From Acholeplasmataceae bacterium (GTDB lineage Bacteria > Bacillota_I > Bacilli_A > Izemoplasmatales > Hujiaoplasmataceae), in NCBI GenBank assembly GCA_012515085.1, contig JAAYZB010000143.1, positions 1-48,057 on the forward strand: a stretch of DNA of 48,057 bases, given 5' to 3'. The position numbers and the translations under genes are program-made. Positions 15,163 through 24,370 of the stretch are shown in pieces; position 1 is the first letter of the stretch; each line of letters opens with the position of its first letter. The notes under the pieces were generated by a model. The model did no database searches, had not been told where the DNA came from, and was given only the letters and a program-made list of their open reading frames with translations.

Positions 15163-15831
15163 TTAAAACAGTTGTCGAACTTGGCGAGTTAAATCCTTAT
15201 GAGAAAGTTCTGTTGCACTTTCCACTCCCTCTTTCCATAAGGTGCATTTTCGGATCAAATCATTTTCTCTTTCGATTTGGAGACTCTCGCCCCGATCATT
15301 TTGAATCACCAAAAACCAGTCGCTGTCTTCTTCTTTTAGATCATCAATCAACCTCTGAAGGTCTTGTTGCGAGAAATGCAGCGGTTTAAGAGATGGAATT
15401 GACAGTCCAAGTCCCCTCGCTTCTCCATAAACCATCACTCCAGAGGCTTCGGGTTCTTTTGAGACGAAAGAAGAGTCTGCTTCCGGATCTTGGTTTTTCC
15501 CAGTGACAATAAAAGCCACAAACTCGGGTCCTTGAAACGACAAATGCCCCGACTCTCCCTTTTGGTATAACTGCTTGACACTTGGTTTCACCTTAAAAGA
15601 CATGATCCGTTGGTCATTCAAGCGAAATGTGACGATATCTCCCTTTGTTTCCTGTGAAGATTGTGAATCAAACGGATAGTTTGTCCCTAAAAACATCGCC
15701 GGCAACGTTTCAATTGGTTGATTTTCTCTTTTCTGACGCTCTTTTCTTATGGTTCTAAGTGCAAACAAACTGGCAACGATTGCCAACACAATAAAAAACG
15801 CACTGAAGAAAATCACCCATTCTGATCCCAT
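15163..15831 (-). CDS. DUF2500-like single-pass membrane protein
   Basis: A 222-residue protein with one N-terminal helix (EWVIFFSAFFIVLAIVASLF) followed by a soluble domain. The segment from about residue 65 to 110, with DIVTFRLNDQRIMSFKV and GESGHLSFQGPEFVAF, resembles DUF2500, a small membrane-anchored domain of unknown function in Bacillota. The remaining C-terminal half is not recognised. The start at 15831 is supported by AAAGGAG seven bases upstream. Longer in-frame starts lie beyond the promoter at 15860-15888 and are rejected. It converges on the alkyltransferase-like gene with only 17 bases between them. No role can be assigned. Confidence 0.75.
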   Translation of the reverse strand: MGSEWVIFFSAFFIVLAIVASLFALRTIRKERQKRENQPIETLPAMFLGTNYPFDSQSSQETKGDIVTFRLNDQRIMSFKVKPSVKQLYQKGESGHLSFQGPEFVAFIVTGKNQDPEADSSFVSKEPEASGVMVYGEARGLGLSIPSLKPLHFSQQDLQRLIDDLKEEDSDWFLVIQNDRGESLQIERENDLIRKCTLWKEGVESATELSHKDLTRQVRQLF

Positions 15832-15859
15832 ATTTGATCTCCTTTTCATCGTCATCTGA

Positions 15860-15888
15860 ATTATAACCGGAATCATTGAACGATACAA
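15860..15888 (-). promoter_or_regulatory. Promoter of the DUF2500-like gene
   Basis: Minus-strand TTGTAT (15883-15888) and perfect TATAAT (15860-15865) are spaced by 17 bases, about 29 bases before the start codon. Confidence 0.6.
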
Positions 15889-15943
15889 TTGATCAACGAA
15901 AATCAGTCTTTGTGATAACCGATTTTTTTTATTTCGACGCAAC

Positions 15944-15972
15944 AAAAAAAGCAGATTGAACTGCCTTTTTTT
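15944..15972 (-). terminator. Rho-independent terminator of the tRNA operon
   Basis: A near-perfect inverted repeat, an A-run then GCAG, a six-base loop, and CTGC then a T-run, lies 39 bases after the tRNA-Thr CCA end. It would work in both directions, but tRNA transcription reaches it first. Confidence 0.75.
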
Positions 15973-16010
15973 AAGTCATGATTTATCATCAATTGACAAC
16001 ATCACCATAC

Positions 16011-16087
<77 letters not shown>

Positions 16088-16090
16088 AAG

Positions 16091-16166
16091 TGGTGGAGGT
16101 TGACGGGCTCGAACCGCCGACCCTCTGCTTGTAAGGCAGATGCTCTCCCAGCTGAGCTAAACCTCC
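16091..16166 (-). tRNA. tRNA-Val (anticodon TAC)
   Basis: The minus strand folds as a 76-base tRNA with acceptor GGAGGTT/AACCTCC, anticodon stem TCTGC/GCAGA around CTTACAA, a normal T-arm and an encoded CCA. Anticodon TAC reads GTA. It is first in a two-tRNA transcript. Confidence 0.95.
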
Positions 16167-16227
16167 AAAAGCGAAACGGACCACATTCTAACGAGTATTT
16201 TCGCTCGTTTTCAAGTCTCGCAAGACA

Positions 16228-16256
16228 ATTTTACTATTCATGACAGGGAAAGTCAA
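16228..16256 (-). promoter_or_regulatory. tRNA operon promoter
   Basis: Minus-strand TTGACT (16251-16256) and TAAAAT (16228-16233) with a 17-base spacer lie about 60 bases upstream of tRNA-Val. The match is near consensus, as expected for a stable RNA promoter. Confidence 0.8.
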
Positions 16257-16325
16257 GGAAAAGACGCTTGACAAAAAAGGATTCTTTTATATGTTTTTTT
16301 TGATAGAGACATTCGCTCATTCGGT

Positions 16326-17627
16326 TCAAAGCGGAAAATAGAATTGCTCTTTTAGTCGAAAGCAAAAACAGCTCACCACCAACAAATCGGCGCTCCCGCC
16401 AAAACTCAAGCCTTTCTCAATACAATCTTGGTTCAATGAGGCTAAAGCAGCGTCGCTCATATCGGTCCATCTCGCAAACATGGACTGGATTTCCAAGTAT
16501 TTTTCCATTGAACCAGCGCGTTTTAAAAGCGTCGTGTCTTCGATGTGTCCAATGAGGAACATCAATGTTTTGAGCCGGTCGATCCGTGTATTCGACTTCA
16601 ATATCCTCAGTGCTTCTTGAACTCCAGGATAGCCCTTTTCCGCCTCGCCCCTGGCACCCTTAAGCCGATATTTCCGATAAGCCTTTTTGCCGAACGTTTC
16701 CTCGCCAGTACCCAGTTCTTTGGTGATGCCTTTTGTCATTTGTTTGATTATTTCAAACAATTCAAACAAATGACCCGAGGATCCCAACAATCTTCCCGCG
16801 GCGGCAGAGACCACTCCCAAATTAAAAATCAGTCCCCGATAAGCATTGACTCCTTGAGTCGCTTCCAACATCGCTCTTTCCGCTTCTAGCCCCAATTTTC
16901 GGCATTGACTAAACAATTCTTCCGCTGTCGATTCTTCCCATCCGCAAAGCGCCATTGTCACTAAATATGGCGTGATCGCTTGGGCGGCTGCTTGCATCAA
17001 ATGAACGTCCATATCCGGATGAGCCCCTTTGGAAGAGGGCGTGACCAACCCGAACTTGGGTTCCAATCGGAGTTCATCTTGAATGGATTTCTTAATTAGA
17101 TCATTGAAGATTATTGGTAAAATCTGGAGAATCATCGATCGGATCCGATCCAAGACGTCGCTTTCTGAATGCCGCTGATTGCGGATGCAATCAAAAGCGA
17201 TTTGATCGCACAACAGACATCTTCGCGGCTCTTTGCGTGACAAAATCCCATCTTTACCGTACACATCAATATCGATGAGCCGCCCCCACGGATCTTCTTC
17301 TTCTAAGTCGCAAGCTTCGCTTTTTAACCCCTCCGGAATATCATTCTCAAAGCAAAACAAAACGCCGGGTCCTTCCGGGCTATTGACCACATTCGCAAGT
17401 TTGGGATGATGTTTTTTAAAGTGGTTCGCAAAATACCGAACCAACAAAAATGCTTCTTTTTGGTGTTTATCGTTCCCGGGAATATTGGCTTTGACCGATA
17501 CGACCGCATTGAACTCCTTCAAATAGGTTTGAATGATTGTCGCTCGCTCTTCTCGCGCTTCCAAAATCCGGTCGTTATTCGCTTGGATCGTCTTGTTTTT
17601 CGCTTCCACAAAAGCCAATCCTTTCAA
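16326..17627 (-). CDS. citXG: Fused holo-ACP synthase CitX and triphosphoribosyl-dephospho-CoA synthase CitG
   Basis: A 433-residue fusion that makes and attaches the 2'-(5''-triphosphoribosyl)-3'-dephospho-CoA group to the CitD acyl carrier. Residues 1 to about 165 are CitX (DPWGRLIDIDVY, KEPRRCLLCDQIAFDC). Residues about 175-433 are CitG (FGLVTPSSKGAHPDMD, ATQGVNAYRGLIFNLG and C-terminal GLSFGGSADLL). The fused form is known in several bacteria. The gene overlaps the stop of citF and is last in the glutamate operon. It shows that the lyase encoded here is of the prosthetic-group type, which applies equally to citrate lyase and citramalate lyase. No citC ligase gene is adjacent. Confidence 0.92.
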   Translation of the reverse strand: MKGLAFVEAKNKTIQANNDRILEAREERATIIQTYLKEFNAVVSVKANIPGNDKHQKEAFLLVRYFANHFKKHHPKLANVVNSPEGPGVLFCFENDIPEGLKSEACDLEEEDPWGRLIDIDVYGKDGILSRKEPRRCLLCDQIAFDCIRNQRHSESDVLDRIRSMILQILPIIFNDLIKKSIQDELRLEPKFGLVTPSSKGAHPDMDVHLMQAAAQAITPYLVTMALCGWEESTAEELFSQCRKLGLEAERAMLEATQGVNAYRGLIFNLGVVSAAAGRLLGSSGHLFELFEIIKQMTKGITKELGTGEETFGKKAYRKYRLKGARGEAEKGYPGVQEALRILKSNTRIDRLKTLMFLIGHIEDTTLLKRAGSMEKYLEIQSMFARWTDMSDAALASLNQDCIEKGLSFGGSADLLVVSCFCFRLKEQFYFPL

Positions 17628-19138
17628 TAAAGCGGTGAATCATAGAGACTGTCGATCACAGAGCCGTCCCGATATTCGAGATAACCGATCCGTTTCTTTC
17701 CCGAAGGGATTTCTTTCGGTTTTCCAGCGATGGCATAGGTGAGGTCCAACAACTCGCGGATCGTCATGATTTTCAGTCGCGAGTGCGATAACTTCTCCAG
17801 CAAATCTGTTCTTAACGGATTGATGGCGATCCCTCGTTCTGTGACCAAGATATCCACATCCGACCCCGGAGTGGTGATTGTTCGAACTTTCTCCCGAATG
17901 ATCGGAATCCGGGCCTTGGTCAATGTCGAGGTGATTATCGTGATTTTTGCCCCGTGCGCGGTATCCGCATGTCCACCTGATCCGCCAATGATTTTCCCGA
18001 AAGCATCGGTCGTGACATTCACATTGAAATCCAGATCGATCTCTGTGGCTCCCAGGATCACAAAATCCAGCCTGTCCACCGCAGACTTATTTTCAAAAGG
18101 GTTCCCATACTCCGAAGCGGAAATTCCGATATGATTTTTGTTCTTGTGGTAGGATTCCACCGCCTCCAAGTCGAAACACTGGACATCGTAAAGATGTTCA
18201 AACAAACCTTGATTCAACATATCGACATAATATCCGGTAATTCCACCTGAGGCAAATTTTCCTTTTACCTGATTTTTTAACATGACTTTTTTGACAGCGT
18301 CCGCCACGGCGAGCGACGTGCCTCCGGCTCCCGTCTGCATCGAAAAGCCATTGCGGATGACTCCTAGTTCGGTTAAGAGCGTGGCGGTGTCTTCCGCAAT
18401 TTTGAGTCCGATCGGGTCTCTGGTGATCTTGGTCGTTCCGGCAACGATTCCCGCCGGATCACCAATTGAATCCACCATGACGACACCGTCCACATGCGAA
18501 TGATCGAGTTGATAGGAATCCAGTTTATCGACGAGTGTATCACTGACCAAAATCACTTTCTTGGCATATCGCCAATCGCTACACGCGTATCCGAGTGTTC
18601 CGCAGGCGCTTTTGCCATATGCCCCGGAACCGTTTCCGCTTTTATCTACGACCGGGCAAGCCAAAAATGCCACATCAATGGCAAGCTCGCCACTTTCGAT
18701 CGCCCGAGCTCTCCCCCCATGTGTCTGCATGATCAGTTCTCCCGCCAAATGGCCTTTGGCAATGGTATCCGCAACCGGACCATTCAAATAACTGGTCACG
18801 ATTTGGGTGATATTTTGTCGGATGATCAAATCGCTTAAGCGGTATTCCGGAAAAATCGAACTAGGCGCCAAGGTGAGTCCTTTAATATCGTACTTTGAAA
18901 TCAACTCGCCCACTTGGTTGATCACTTGATCACCGCTTCGCAAATGATGATGAAAGGAGAGTGTCATGCCTGGCTTTATATCCATTGCCAGAAATGCCGC
19001 TTCGAGAGATGGATAAAAAAGGCTTTGATCAACGGGCGATTTTTCTGGTATTAACCGACGTTCTTGATGACGAAAATCAGAACTAGATTGAAATGGTTTC
19101 AAGCCATCAGGAATTTCCCGATTCAGACTATTCTTCAT
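17624..19138 (-). CDS. citF: Citrate/citramalate lyase alpha subunit (CoA-transferase)
   Basis: A 504-residue CitF-family alpha subunit, which exchanges the acetyl group on the acyl carrier for the substrate acid to form citryl-ACP or citramalyl-ACP. Recognisable stretches are SFHHHLRSGDQVINQV, the Gly-rich MQTGAGGTSLAV and GGSGGHADTAHGAK near the C-terminus. Length is usual for the family. It overlaps citE by 11 bases and citXG by 4. In an operon carrying glutamate mutase and methylaspartate ammonia-lyase, the expected substrate is (S)-citramalate, the hydration product of mesaconate, rather than citrate. Sequence alone does not separate the two. Confidence 0.92.
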   Translation of the reverse strand: MKNSLNREIPDGLKPFQSSSDFRHQERRLIPEKSPVDQSLFYPSLEAAFLAMDIKPGMTLSFHHHLRSGDQVINQVGELISKYDIKGLTLAPSSIFPEYRLSDLIIRQNITQIVTSYLNGPVADTIAKGHLAGELIMQTHGGRARAIESGELAIDVAFLACPVVDKSGNGSGAYGKSACGTLGYACSDWRYAKKVILVSDTLVDKLDSYQLDHSHVDGVVMVDSIGDPAGIVAGTTKITRDPIGLKIAEDTATLLTELGVIRNGFSMQTGAGGTSLAVADAVKKVMLKNQVKGKFASGGITGYYVDMLNQGLFEHLYDVQCFDLEAVESYHKNKNHIGISASEYGNPFENKSAVDRLDFVILGATEIDLDFNVNVTTDAFGKIIGGSGGHADTAHGAKITIITSTLTKARIPIIREKVRTITTPGSDVDILVTERGIAINPLRTDLLEKLSHSRLKIMTIRELLDLTYAIAGKPKEIPSGKKRIGYLEYRDGSVIDSLYDSPLY

Positions 19139-19997
19139 TTTCTGGCACTCCCACTTCGTATCGTTGGGCCTTTTGCATGATCGTCCGAGCGCGTTTGATG
19201 ATTGGCTGATCGATCATTTTCCCATCCAAACTAAAAACACCGAGACCGTTTTTCGAGGCCTTTTTCTCGGCGTCCAAGACGTTTTTTGCCCAGAGGATCT
19301 GATCATTAGAGGGTGAAAACACCGCATGGATCAAGGGAATCTGCCGGGGATGGATGGCGGCTTTGGCCGTCATTCCGAGACTGGATGCCATCAACGCGTC
19401 TTGTGTCAATCCTTCGTCGTCATTGACATCCGCAAACGGTGTATCGATCGCATCGATTCCCAAAGCCCTAGAGACGATGGCGAGTTCCGCCCTTGGGAAC
19501 CACAGTTCTTTTCCCTCGCGCGTGCGTTTGATTTCCATGTCACTACAAAAATCTTCCCCACCGAGCAACAAGCCCGTTACTCCCTTTACAGAAGCGATAT
19601 TTTTCAGTTCCAAAAACGATGATGCAAGCTCGATGATCGGGATGATGTCAAACTGGCGGCCGAGCGATTCTTCCTTTCTTTTGAGCATCTCTGCCAGTGC
19701 TTTTGTCGACTTTTCACTTGCCTTTGGCAACATGATCCCATCAATTTTCAAAGTATCCAGCAATTGAAGATCAAAAGAGTAATCAGCGGTATCCGGAGCG
19801 TTCACTCGGAGAATGACCTTTGAAGGCAGCACCGGATGCCCTAACAAGTAATCTTTGATGAGATTGCGAGCACTTGCTTTTTCGTTGATATGAACCGAAT
19901 CTTCCAAATCAAAAATGACGGAATCCGCCCCAAACACGTCCGCCGTTTGCATCATCGACGGATTGTTTCCTGGGATAAAAAGAGCGCTTCTAATCAT
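19128..19997 (-). CDS. citE: Citrate/citramalate lyase beta subunit (CitE)
   Basis: A 289-residue CitE-family TIM-barrel enzyme that cleaves the acyl-ACP intermediate to acetyl-ACP and a keto acid (oxaloacetate from citrate, pyruvate from citramalate). The family signatures RSALFIPGNNPSMM, SVIFDLEDSVHINEKASAR and LLLGGEDFCSDMEIKR are present, including the acidic residues that bind magnesium. It overlaps citD by 8 bases and citF by 11. CitE-like proteins also include free-standing malyl-CoA and citramalyl-CoA lyases, but the presence of citD, citF and citXG places this one in the three-subunit complex. Confidence 0.92.
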   Translation of the reverse strand: MIRSALFIPGNNPSMMQTADVFGADSVIFDLEDSVHINEKASARNLIKDYLLGHPVLPSKVILRVNAPDTADYSFDLQLLDTLKIDGIMLPKASEKSTKALAEMLKRKEESLGRQFDIIPIIELASSFLELKNIASVKGVTGLLLGGEDFCSDMEIKRTREGKELWFPRAELAIVSRALGIDAIDTPFADVNDDEGLTQDALMASSLGMTAKAAIHPRQIPLIHAVFSPSNDQILWAKNVLDAEKKASKNGLGVFSLDGKMIDQPIIKRARTIMQKAQRYEVGVPENEE

Positions 19998-20247
19998 CGC
20001 TCTTCATCCGTTTCAATGCCGTGATCAACCGCGCTCGAATCGTATAGTCCAGCGCTCCTTTGTCAACGCAAACCACGCGAATGTTCTGGATGTGTTCTTC
20101 TTTGAGCGTCTCCCGGATCACTTTTTCAATTTGATCATGATACATTAGGTCCACAATACTCTGGATCTCGATTTCCAACATATCGCTCTCAAAGACACTG
20201 ATCAGCGCATCGTTGGATTCTTTGGTTCCGGCAACCCCTGTTTTCAT
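19990..20247 (-). CDS. citD: Citrate/citramalate lyase acyl carrier protein (gamma subunit)
   Basis: An 85-residue CitD protein. The N-terminal AGTKESNDA carries Ser11, the expected attachment site of the phosphoribosyl-dephospho-CoA group by comparison with known CitD. The C-terminal segment VDKGALDYTIRARLITAL is also typical. It starts 12 bases after the methylaspartate ammonia-lyase gene and overlaps citE. It carries acetyl and substrate acyl groups between CitF and CitE. Confidence 0.92.
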   Translation of the reverse strand: MKTGVAGTKESNDALISVFESDMLEIEIQSIVDLMYHDQIEKVIRETLKEEHIQNIRVVCVDKGALDYTIRARLITALKRMKSDD

Positions 20248-20259
20248 TGCCAGCCCCTC

Positions 20260-21501
20260 CTATCGTTTTCGAATTCGTTCCAATACACGGTTCATCTCAT
20301 TTTTAACAATCATATAGCCTTCGTCAAAGCCCATGCCCGGCTTCGCCAGGCATTGGCTGGCGTTGCAGGCGATGGCAATATTCGTCGTGACTTCCGCAGA
20401 AATATTGGTTTCGTTACATGTGCCACCACAATACGAACCGATCATTGCTTTGTTGCAGTAAAGGATCGCCTCGATGGTATTATTGACTCCACCCAAATCG
20501 GGGGTTTTGATCTGCAACATGTGTCCGGCTTTTTGATCCGCAAAATAAATGATGTCTTCCAAGGTGTTGCACCATTCATCCGCGACGATCTCCAAGTTTG
20601 ATCCCAACCGATCCAAGCGTTCGCGAAGATTCTTAAGCGCCATCATCGTCGCTTCTCGCGCGCCGCCGTCGATCGGTCCTTCGATCCGAAGACCAAATGG
20701 GCGAGCAGTCTTTTCGAGATCCAATAGATACGCCACTATTTTGTCTAAATCATTCGCGAAAATGATTCCAATCGTCCCGTAAACATCGATATGCAAGATC
20801 GGGTGATACTGGTCGTGATTGCGATGCGTTAGAATCCGGTCCCGAAGCCAAGCGACATATGTTTTTAAAATTTCACCTTGACGACCCAGTTTTTTGTCAA
20901 TGTTGTTTATGAGCGCATGCGGCAGGACGTCTGCTTCCTTTAAAATCATCTTGTCCACATTGGTATAACGGTCATCACCACTTTGGGAAAAGACGGGAAT
21001 CGGGTGATAGTCTTTTTCCGGAATATGATATTCCTCGCGAACAATTTCCGCCATCGTTTTGCCTTTGCTCACGGCAGTCGCCCATAAAAGCGCTTGAGTT
21101 ATGCCATAGCGAATTGCCGTGTGAAGTCTTTTGCCACGGATCATCAAGTGATCATATTTTTCGGCGAGTTGCCGAAAATTCTGAATGTTTTCTTTTAAAA
21201 GCATTGGGACAAGGTCTTCGCGAATCATCCCGATGTAATCATCTGCCAAAAAGAGCGGGTCTCTCCCTCCGGTTCCCGAATATTGGACCGCGGCACAGTC
21301 GCCATAACCGATCAGTCCGTTTTCCAGTTCGATTTGCAGCGAAATCGCTTCACCTTGTTGGCGAACTTTGGTGAATCCAGGGATGAGAGGTTCTCCCAAA
21401 TAACAAAAACCGTCGTTTTGAGCGCCTTCTTTGATGGCTTTTTGGTCATCAAAGAAAAATCCGGTGTAAGACTTGGATACATAGATATGCTTGATTTTCA
21501 T
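20260..21501 (-). CDS. mal: Methylaspartate ammonia-lyase
   Basis: A 413-residue enolase-superfamily enzyme converting L-threo-3-methylaspartate to mesaconate and ammonia. The catalytic Lys is in HMLQIKTPDLGGVNN and the second catalytic residue, His, in ADVLPHALINN, both as in the Clostridium tetanomorphum enzyme. The length matches the family. It follows glmE after 8 bases and precedes citD after 12. This supplies step two of glutamate fermentation by the methylaspartate route. The next enzyme, a fumarase-type mesaconase, is not encoded in this window. Confidence 0.96.
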   Translation of the reverse strand: MKIKHIYVSKSYTGFFFDDQKAIKEGAQNDGFCYLGEPLIPGFTKVRQQGEAISLQIELENGLIGYGDCAAVQYSGTGGRDPLFLADDYIGMIREDLVPMLLKENIQNFRQLAEKYDHLMIRGKRLHTAIRYGITQALLWATAVSKGKTMAEIVREEYHIPEKDYHPIPVFSQSGDDRYTNVDKMILKEADVLPHALINNIDKKLGRQGEILKTYVAWLRDRILTHRNHDQYHPILHIDVYGTIGIIFANDLDKIVAYLLDLEKTARPFGLRIEGPIDGGAREATMMALKNLRERLDRLGSNLEIVADEWCNTLEDIIYFADQKAGHMLQIKTPDLGGVNNTIEAILYCNKAMIGSYCGGTCNETNISAEVTTNIAIACNASQCLAKPGMGFDEGYMIVKNEMNRVLERIRKR

Positions 21502-21509
21502 GAGGTCTC

Positions 21510-22970
21510 CTATCGGTTTTTCGGCCGTCCGACTAATTTTCCGGTGCTGACCGAATACACATCGTCAATGGTGAGCTGAAAAGATAGCGTGCGGTTTTCA
21601 AAAGCGGCACGTTCGCTGATTTTGGAACGATGGAACGCTTTGATGTCGTCGGTAAAGCCTAAATTGCCAAATTCCAAAATCCGAATATTGCCATCGTTGT
21701 CCCGTGCAGGAAGGATTTTGCCAAGATTATAGCGACTGGGTGCAAAAGGAATATCGAGAAGTCCTTGTTCAAAAGCTTTGACGATACCTTGTGCCAAATC
21801 CCCTTTGCCGGCTTCCACGACACAGTGGATCAAACTGTCGACTTCTCTTTCGATTTGATACCGTTCCGCGAGCAACAAGTTCGTGCTTGGCAACGTTTGT
21901 CCCTTGACCAGATTGACCACGAATTTAGAGGCTTTGACCCCGAATCCGTTGGCCTCTTTCGTGGGTATTCCAATCGATTCATGGGGACTTTTCGTAATCA
22001 TCTTGGTCGCTTGAGATAGGGTTGCGACCGTGGCGCTTAACGATATCAATCCCATGGCTTCGGATTCGTCTTCCGGAAAGCCACCCATCCACTGATGAAA
22101 GACCGTGGAGACATCACAGTCTTTATAACCATACTTCGCCAAATAAAATTCTGTTTGATTCTGAAGCGCTTGGATGGCGGCGATGTCTTGGATGATGTTT
22201 CCACCCATACCGTATCCGACCGTAATGCTTTTGACTCCTTGTTCCGCCGCCAACAATGCTTCCAATATGCCAACGGCATTGGAAATCGACGGTGGAACCA
22301 ACGTACCGGTCAACGGACCAAACGGCTCACGATTGATGGTGATCCCTTGTTCCTGATAAAATCCAACCAATCGGTCGCAGTATTGCCAGTTGCGCAAACT
22401 CACTTCGAGCGGAATCGATTTCGCATAAGGAATATTATAAGATATCCCGCCACCCTCATTGGATGTCCAGCCAGAGGCATGGATGATTTCCGCCAAGAGC
22501 CGGGCATCGGGCGTTCCGTGCCGGGCTTGAAGCGGAACGTTCACGCTTTCTAAGACCGTTTTACAGTTTTTGACTCCGTGATTCACAACCGGAAAACCAT
22601 TTAACAGTGCCCGTCCGATCTGTTCGCTTTCACGCATGCCTTTTTCGGCTTCCCGATAACGGTTCTGCCTGGTATACGAATCAACCGTGGTCGGCAAAAA
22701 GTCTGCGCCCGCGTTCTCTAAATATTGCATCAGTTTGATATGTTCGGACAAGACCGGCACACCCGCGCGTGGCTGAACCATGGTCACACTTGCTTGTTTT
22801 GCCTTCAGCAACTTCTTGGCGAATATCTTATGATCCGGAATTTGTTTCAAATAAGGAATCGACACCGAAAAATCCAGTTCGGGATCCCATCCGGTCGACC
22901 ACTCTTGTCTGACTTTTTCGCGTTCAGCCAAAAAGTCTGCTTCCGTCATTTTTTTGTTTGTGAGCTCCAT
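21510..22970 (-). CDS. glmE: Glutamate mutase epsilon subunit
   Basis: A 486-residue catalytic subunit (MutE) of the adenosylcobalamin-dependent glutamate mutase, which converts L-glutamate to L-threo-3-methylaspartate. The barrel sequence includes VTMVQPRAGVPVLSEH, NHGVKNCKTVLES and NEGGGISYNIPYAKS, all characteristic of the family. It lacks its own B12-binding domain, which is carried by GlmS. The order glmS-glmL-glmE-mal is the same as in known glutamate-fermenting clostridia. It starts 16 bases after glmL. Confidence 0.96.
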   Translation of the reverse strand: MELTNKKMTEADFLAEREKVRQEWSTGWDPELDFSVSIPYLKQIPDHKIFAKKLLKAKQASVTMVQPRAGVPVLSEHIKLMQYLENAGADFLPTTVDSYTRQNRYREAEKGMRESEQIGRALLNGFPVVNHGVKNCKTVLESVNVPLQARHGTPDARLLAEIIHASGWTSNEGGGISYNIPYAKSIPLEVSLRNWQYCDRLVGFYQEQGITINREPFGPLTGTLVPPSISNAVGILEALLAAEQGVKSITVGYGMGGNIIQDIAAIQALQNQTEFYLAKYGYKDCDVSTVFHQWMGGFPEDESEAMGLISLSATVATLSQATKMITKSPHESIGIPTKEANGFGVKASKFVVNLVKGQTLPSTNLLLAERYQIEREVDSLIHCVVEAGKGDLAQGIVKAFEQGLLDIPFAPSRYNLGKILPARDNDGNIRILEFGNLGFTDDIKAFHRSKISERAAFENRTLSFQLTIDDVYSVSTGKLVGRPKNR

Positions 22971-22986
22971 CGCATAATCCTTCTTC

Positions 22987-24369
22987 TCAAACAGAAATCA
23001 AGCGTTTTTTCATGATTTTGAGTGCCAAAAGCGGTTCTTGTTGGGACAAGAGGCCCATGGCGGATAAAATATAGGTCTGATCCAATAAATACTCAGGATT
23101 CCTGGGGGCCAAATCGGTTGGCGATTGATGTTTGGCGCTCAGGTGTTCCAAAATTGATCGAGGGTCTTTTGAACGGATGATCACTCCGCCGGAACCGATA
23201 CAATGGGTAACGTCGGAAAGATCTTTCCCTGTTTGGTGATAGAACGTCCCCATCGGGGTAAACACTTCTTCAATCTTGCCAACGTGACGAGCCATTGCCC
23301 GGGTCGCACAAAGTCTTGCCAAAAGCAGATCGACGCGTTCGGCTTCGACAGAATCGGGAATATATTCCACGTGATTCGCTCGAAATGACGCTTCCGCTTC
23401 CAGATCCAACTGATTGACTTGATTGAAGGCCATGAGTTCCTCCCGGGAAAAGGGCTTGATGATTCCCAAGGCCGAATATCGCATTCCCAAGTCGCCTTCG
23501 ACGGTGCGCTTGGCATAGGGTTCTTCCAACCCCCGCAAAATGACATCGCTTCGTTTGGCCGCAAAAGAGAGCGAATACATATCCGTCGTCGCACCACCAA
23601 TATCGACCAGCACCAAATCCCCCAGTCCCGGTTCATCCAGATATCCCTTGGAGAGGAGTTCGGCGGCTTGAAGCACTGCTTCCGGTGTTGGTAACATCAC
23701 ACGGTCAATTTCACTTTCGATCTTTTTGATTCCTTTGGCTTCGATGATCTTTTTTAAAAAGATGTCACGAATCATTTCCCTTGCGCTTTTGACATTCAAG
23801 ACATTGACTTTGGGCATCACGTTTTCCGCAAAGTAACCGTCACAATCGTGGCGGGTAAAAATCTCTTTGACGTCATCCATCGCCGATTTGTTTCCCGCAT
23901 AGATGATAGGGATCTTGATTCCGGCCGCTCCCAATTTTTCCGCATTGAACAGCACACATTCGGCGTTCCCGCCATCGGTTCCTCCGGCAAGCAGGAGAAT
24001 ATCGATGGCTTTTTCCCGAATCAATTCTATTTCTTGGTTCGATAGATGATGCGAAAAAACCAGATCCACTTTGGCACCCGCGCCGAGACAGGCTCGTTTC
24101 GCCGCTTCTGCCGTCAGTTCTTCCACCAAACCGACCGCAGCCATTTTCAAGCCCCCAGCCGCAGAAGAGCAGGCAATGATTTGATCAAATGAAACCGGTT
24201 TTTCGAACGATGCTTGTAAACTCTGGAGTGCCGCTTCATACCCGATGGCGATGTCTGTCCGGACGGTGCTCACATGAGAACTCGTCCCAATCACATCCCC
24301 AATAAGGGTATCAACCGCAGTTAATTTGGTATAAGTCGAGCCAAAATCAACGAGCAAAATCGCACTCAT
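22987..24369 (-). CDS. glmL: Glutamate mutase accessory protein MutL/GlmL
   Basis: A 460-residue ASKHA-fold protein of the MutL/GlmL family, encoded between the two glutamate mutase subunits in most such operons. It probably works as an ATP-dependent reactivating chaperone. The phosphate-binding motifs LLVDFGSTYTKLTAVD at the N-terminus and LVLVDIGGATTDMYSL near residue 255 are clear. I use the ATG at 24369 (MSAILLVDFG), which lies one base after the glmS stop and is preceded by GGGAG. A longer frame would overlap glmS. It is not the DNA mismatch repair MutL despite the shared name. Confidence 0.92.
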   Translation of the reverse strand: MSAILLVDFGSTYTKLTAVDTLIGDVIGTSSHVSTVRTDIAIGYEAALQSLQASFEKPVSFDQIIACSSAAGGLKMAAVGLVEELTAEAAKRACLGAGAKVDLVFSHHLSNQEIELIREKAIDILLLAGGTDGGNAECVLFNAEKLGAAGIKIPIIYAGNKSAMDDVKEIFTRHDCDGYFAENVMPKVNVLNVKSAREMIRDIFLKKIIEAKGIKKIESEIDRVMLPTPEAVLQAAELLSKGYLDEPGLGDLVLVDIGGATTDMYSLSFAAKRSDVILRGLEEPYAKRTVEGDLGMRYSALGIIKPFSREELMAFNQVNQLDLEAEASFRANHVEYIPDSVEAERVDLLLARLCATRAMARHVGKIEEVFTPMGTFYHQTGKDLSDVTHCIGSGGVIIRSKDPRSILEHLSAKHQSPTDLAPRNPEYLLDQTYILSAMGLLSQQEPLLALKIMKKRLISV

Positions 24370-24370
24370 A

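Noticed and set aside
22987..24369. DNA mismatch repair MutL
   Set aside because: The sequence is an ASKHA protein inside a glutamate mutase operon; only the old gene name is shared.
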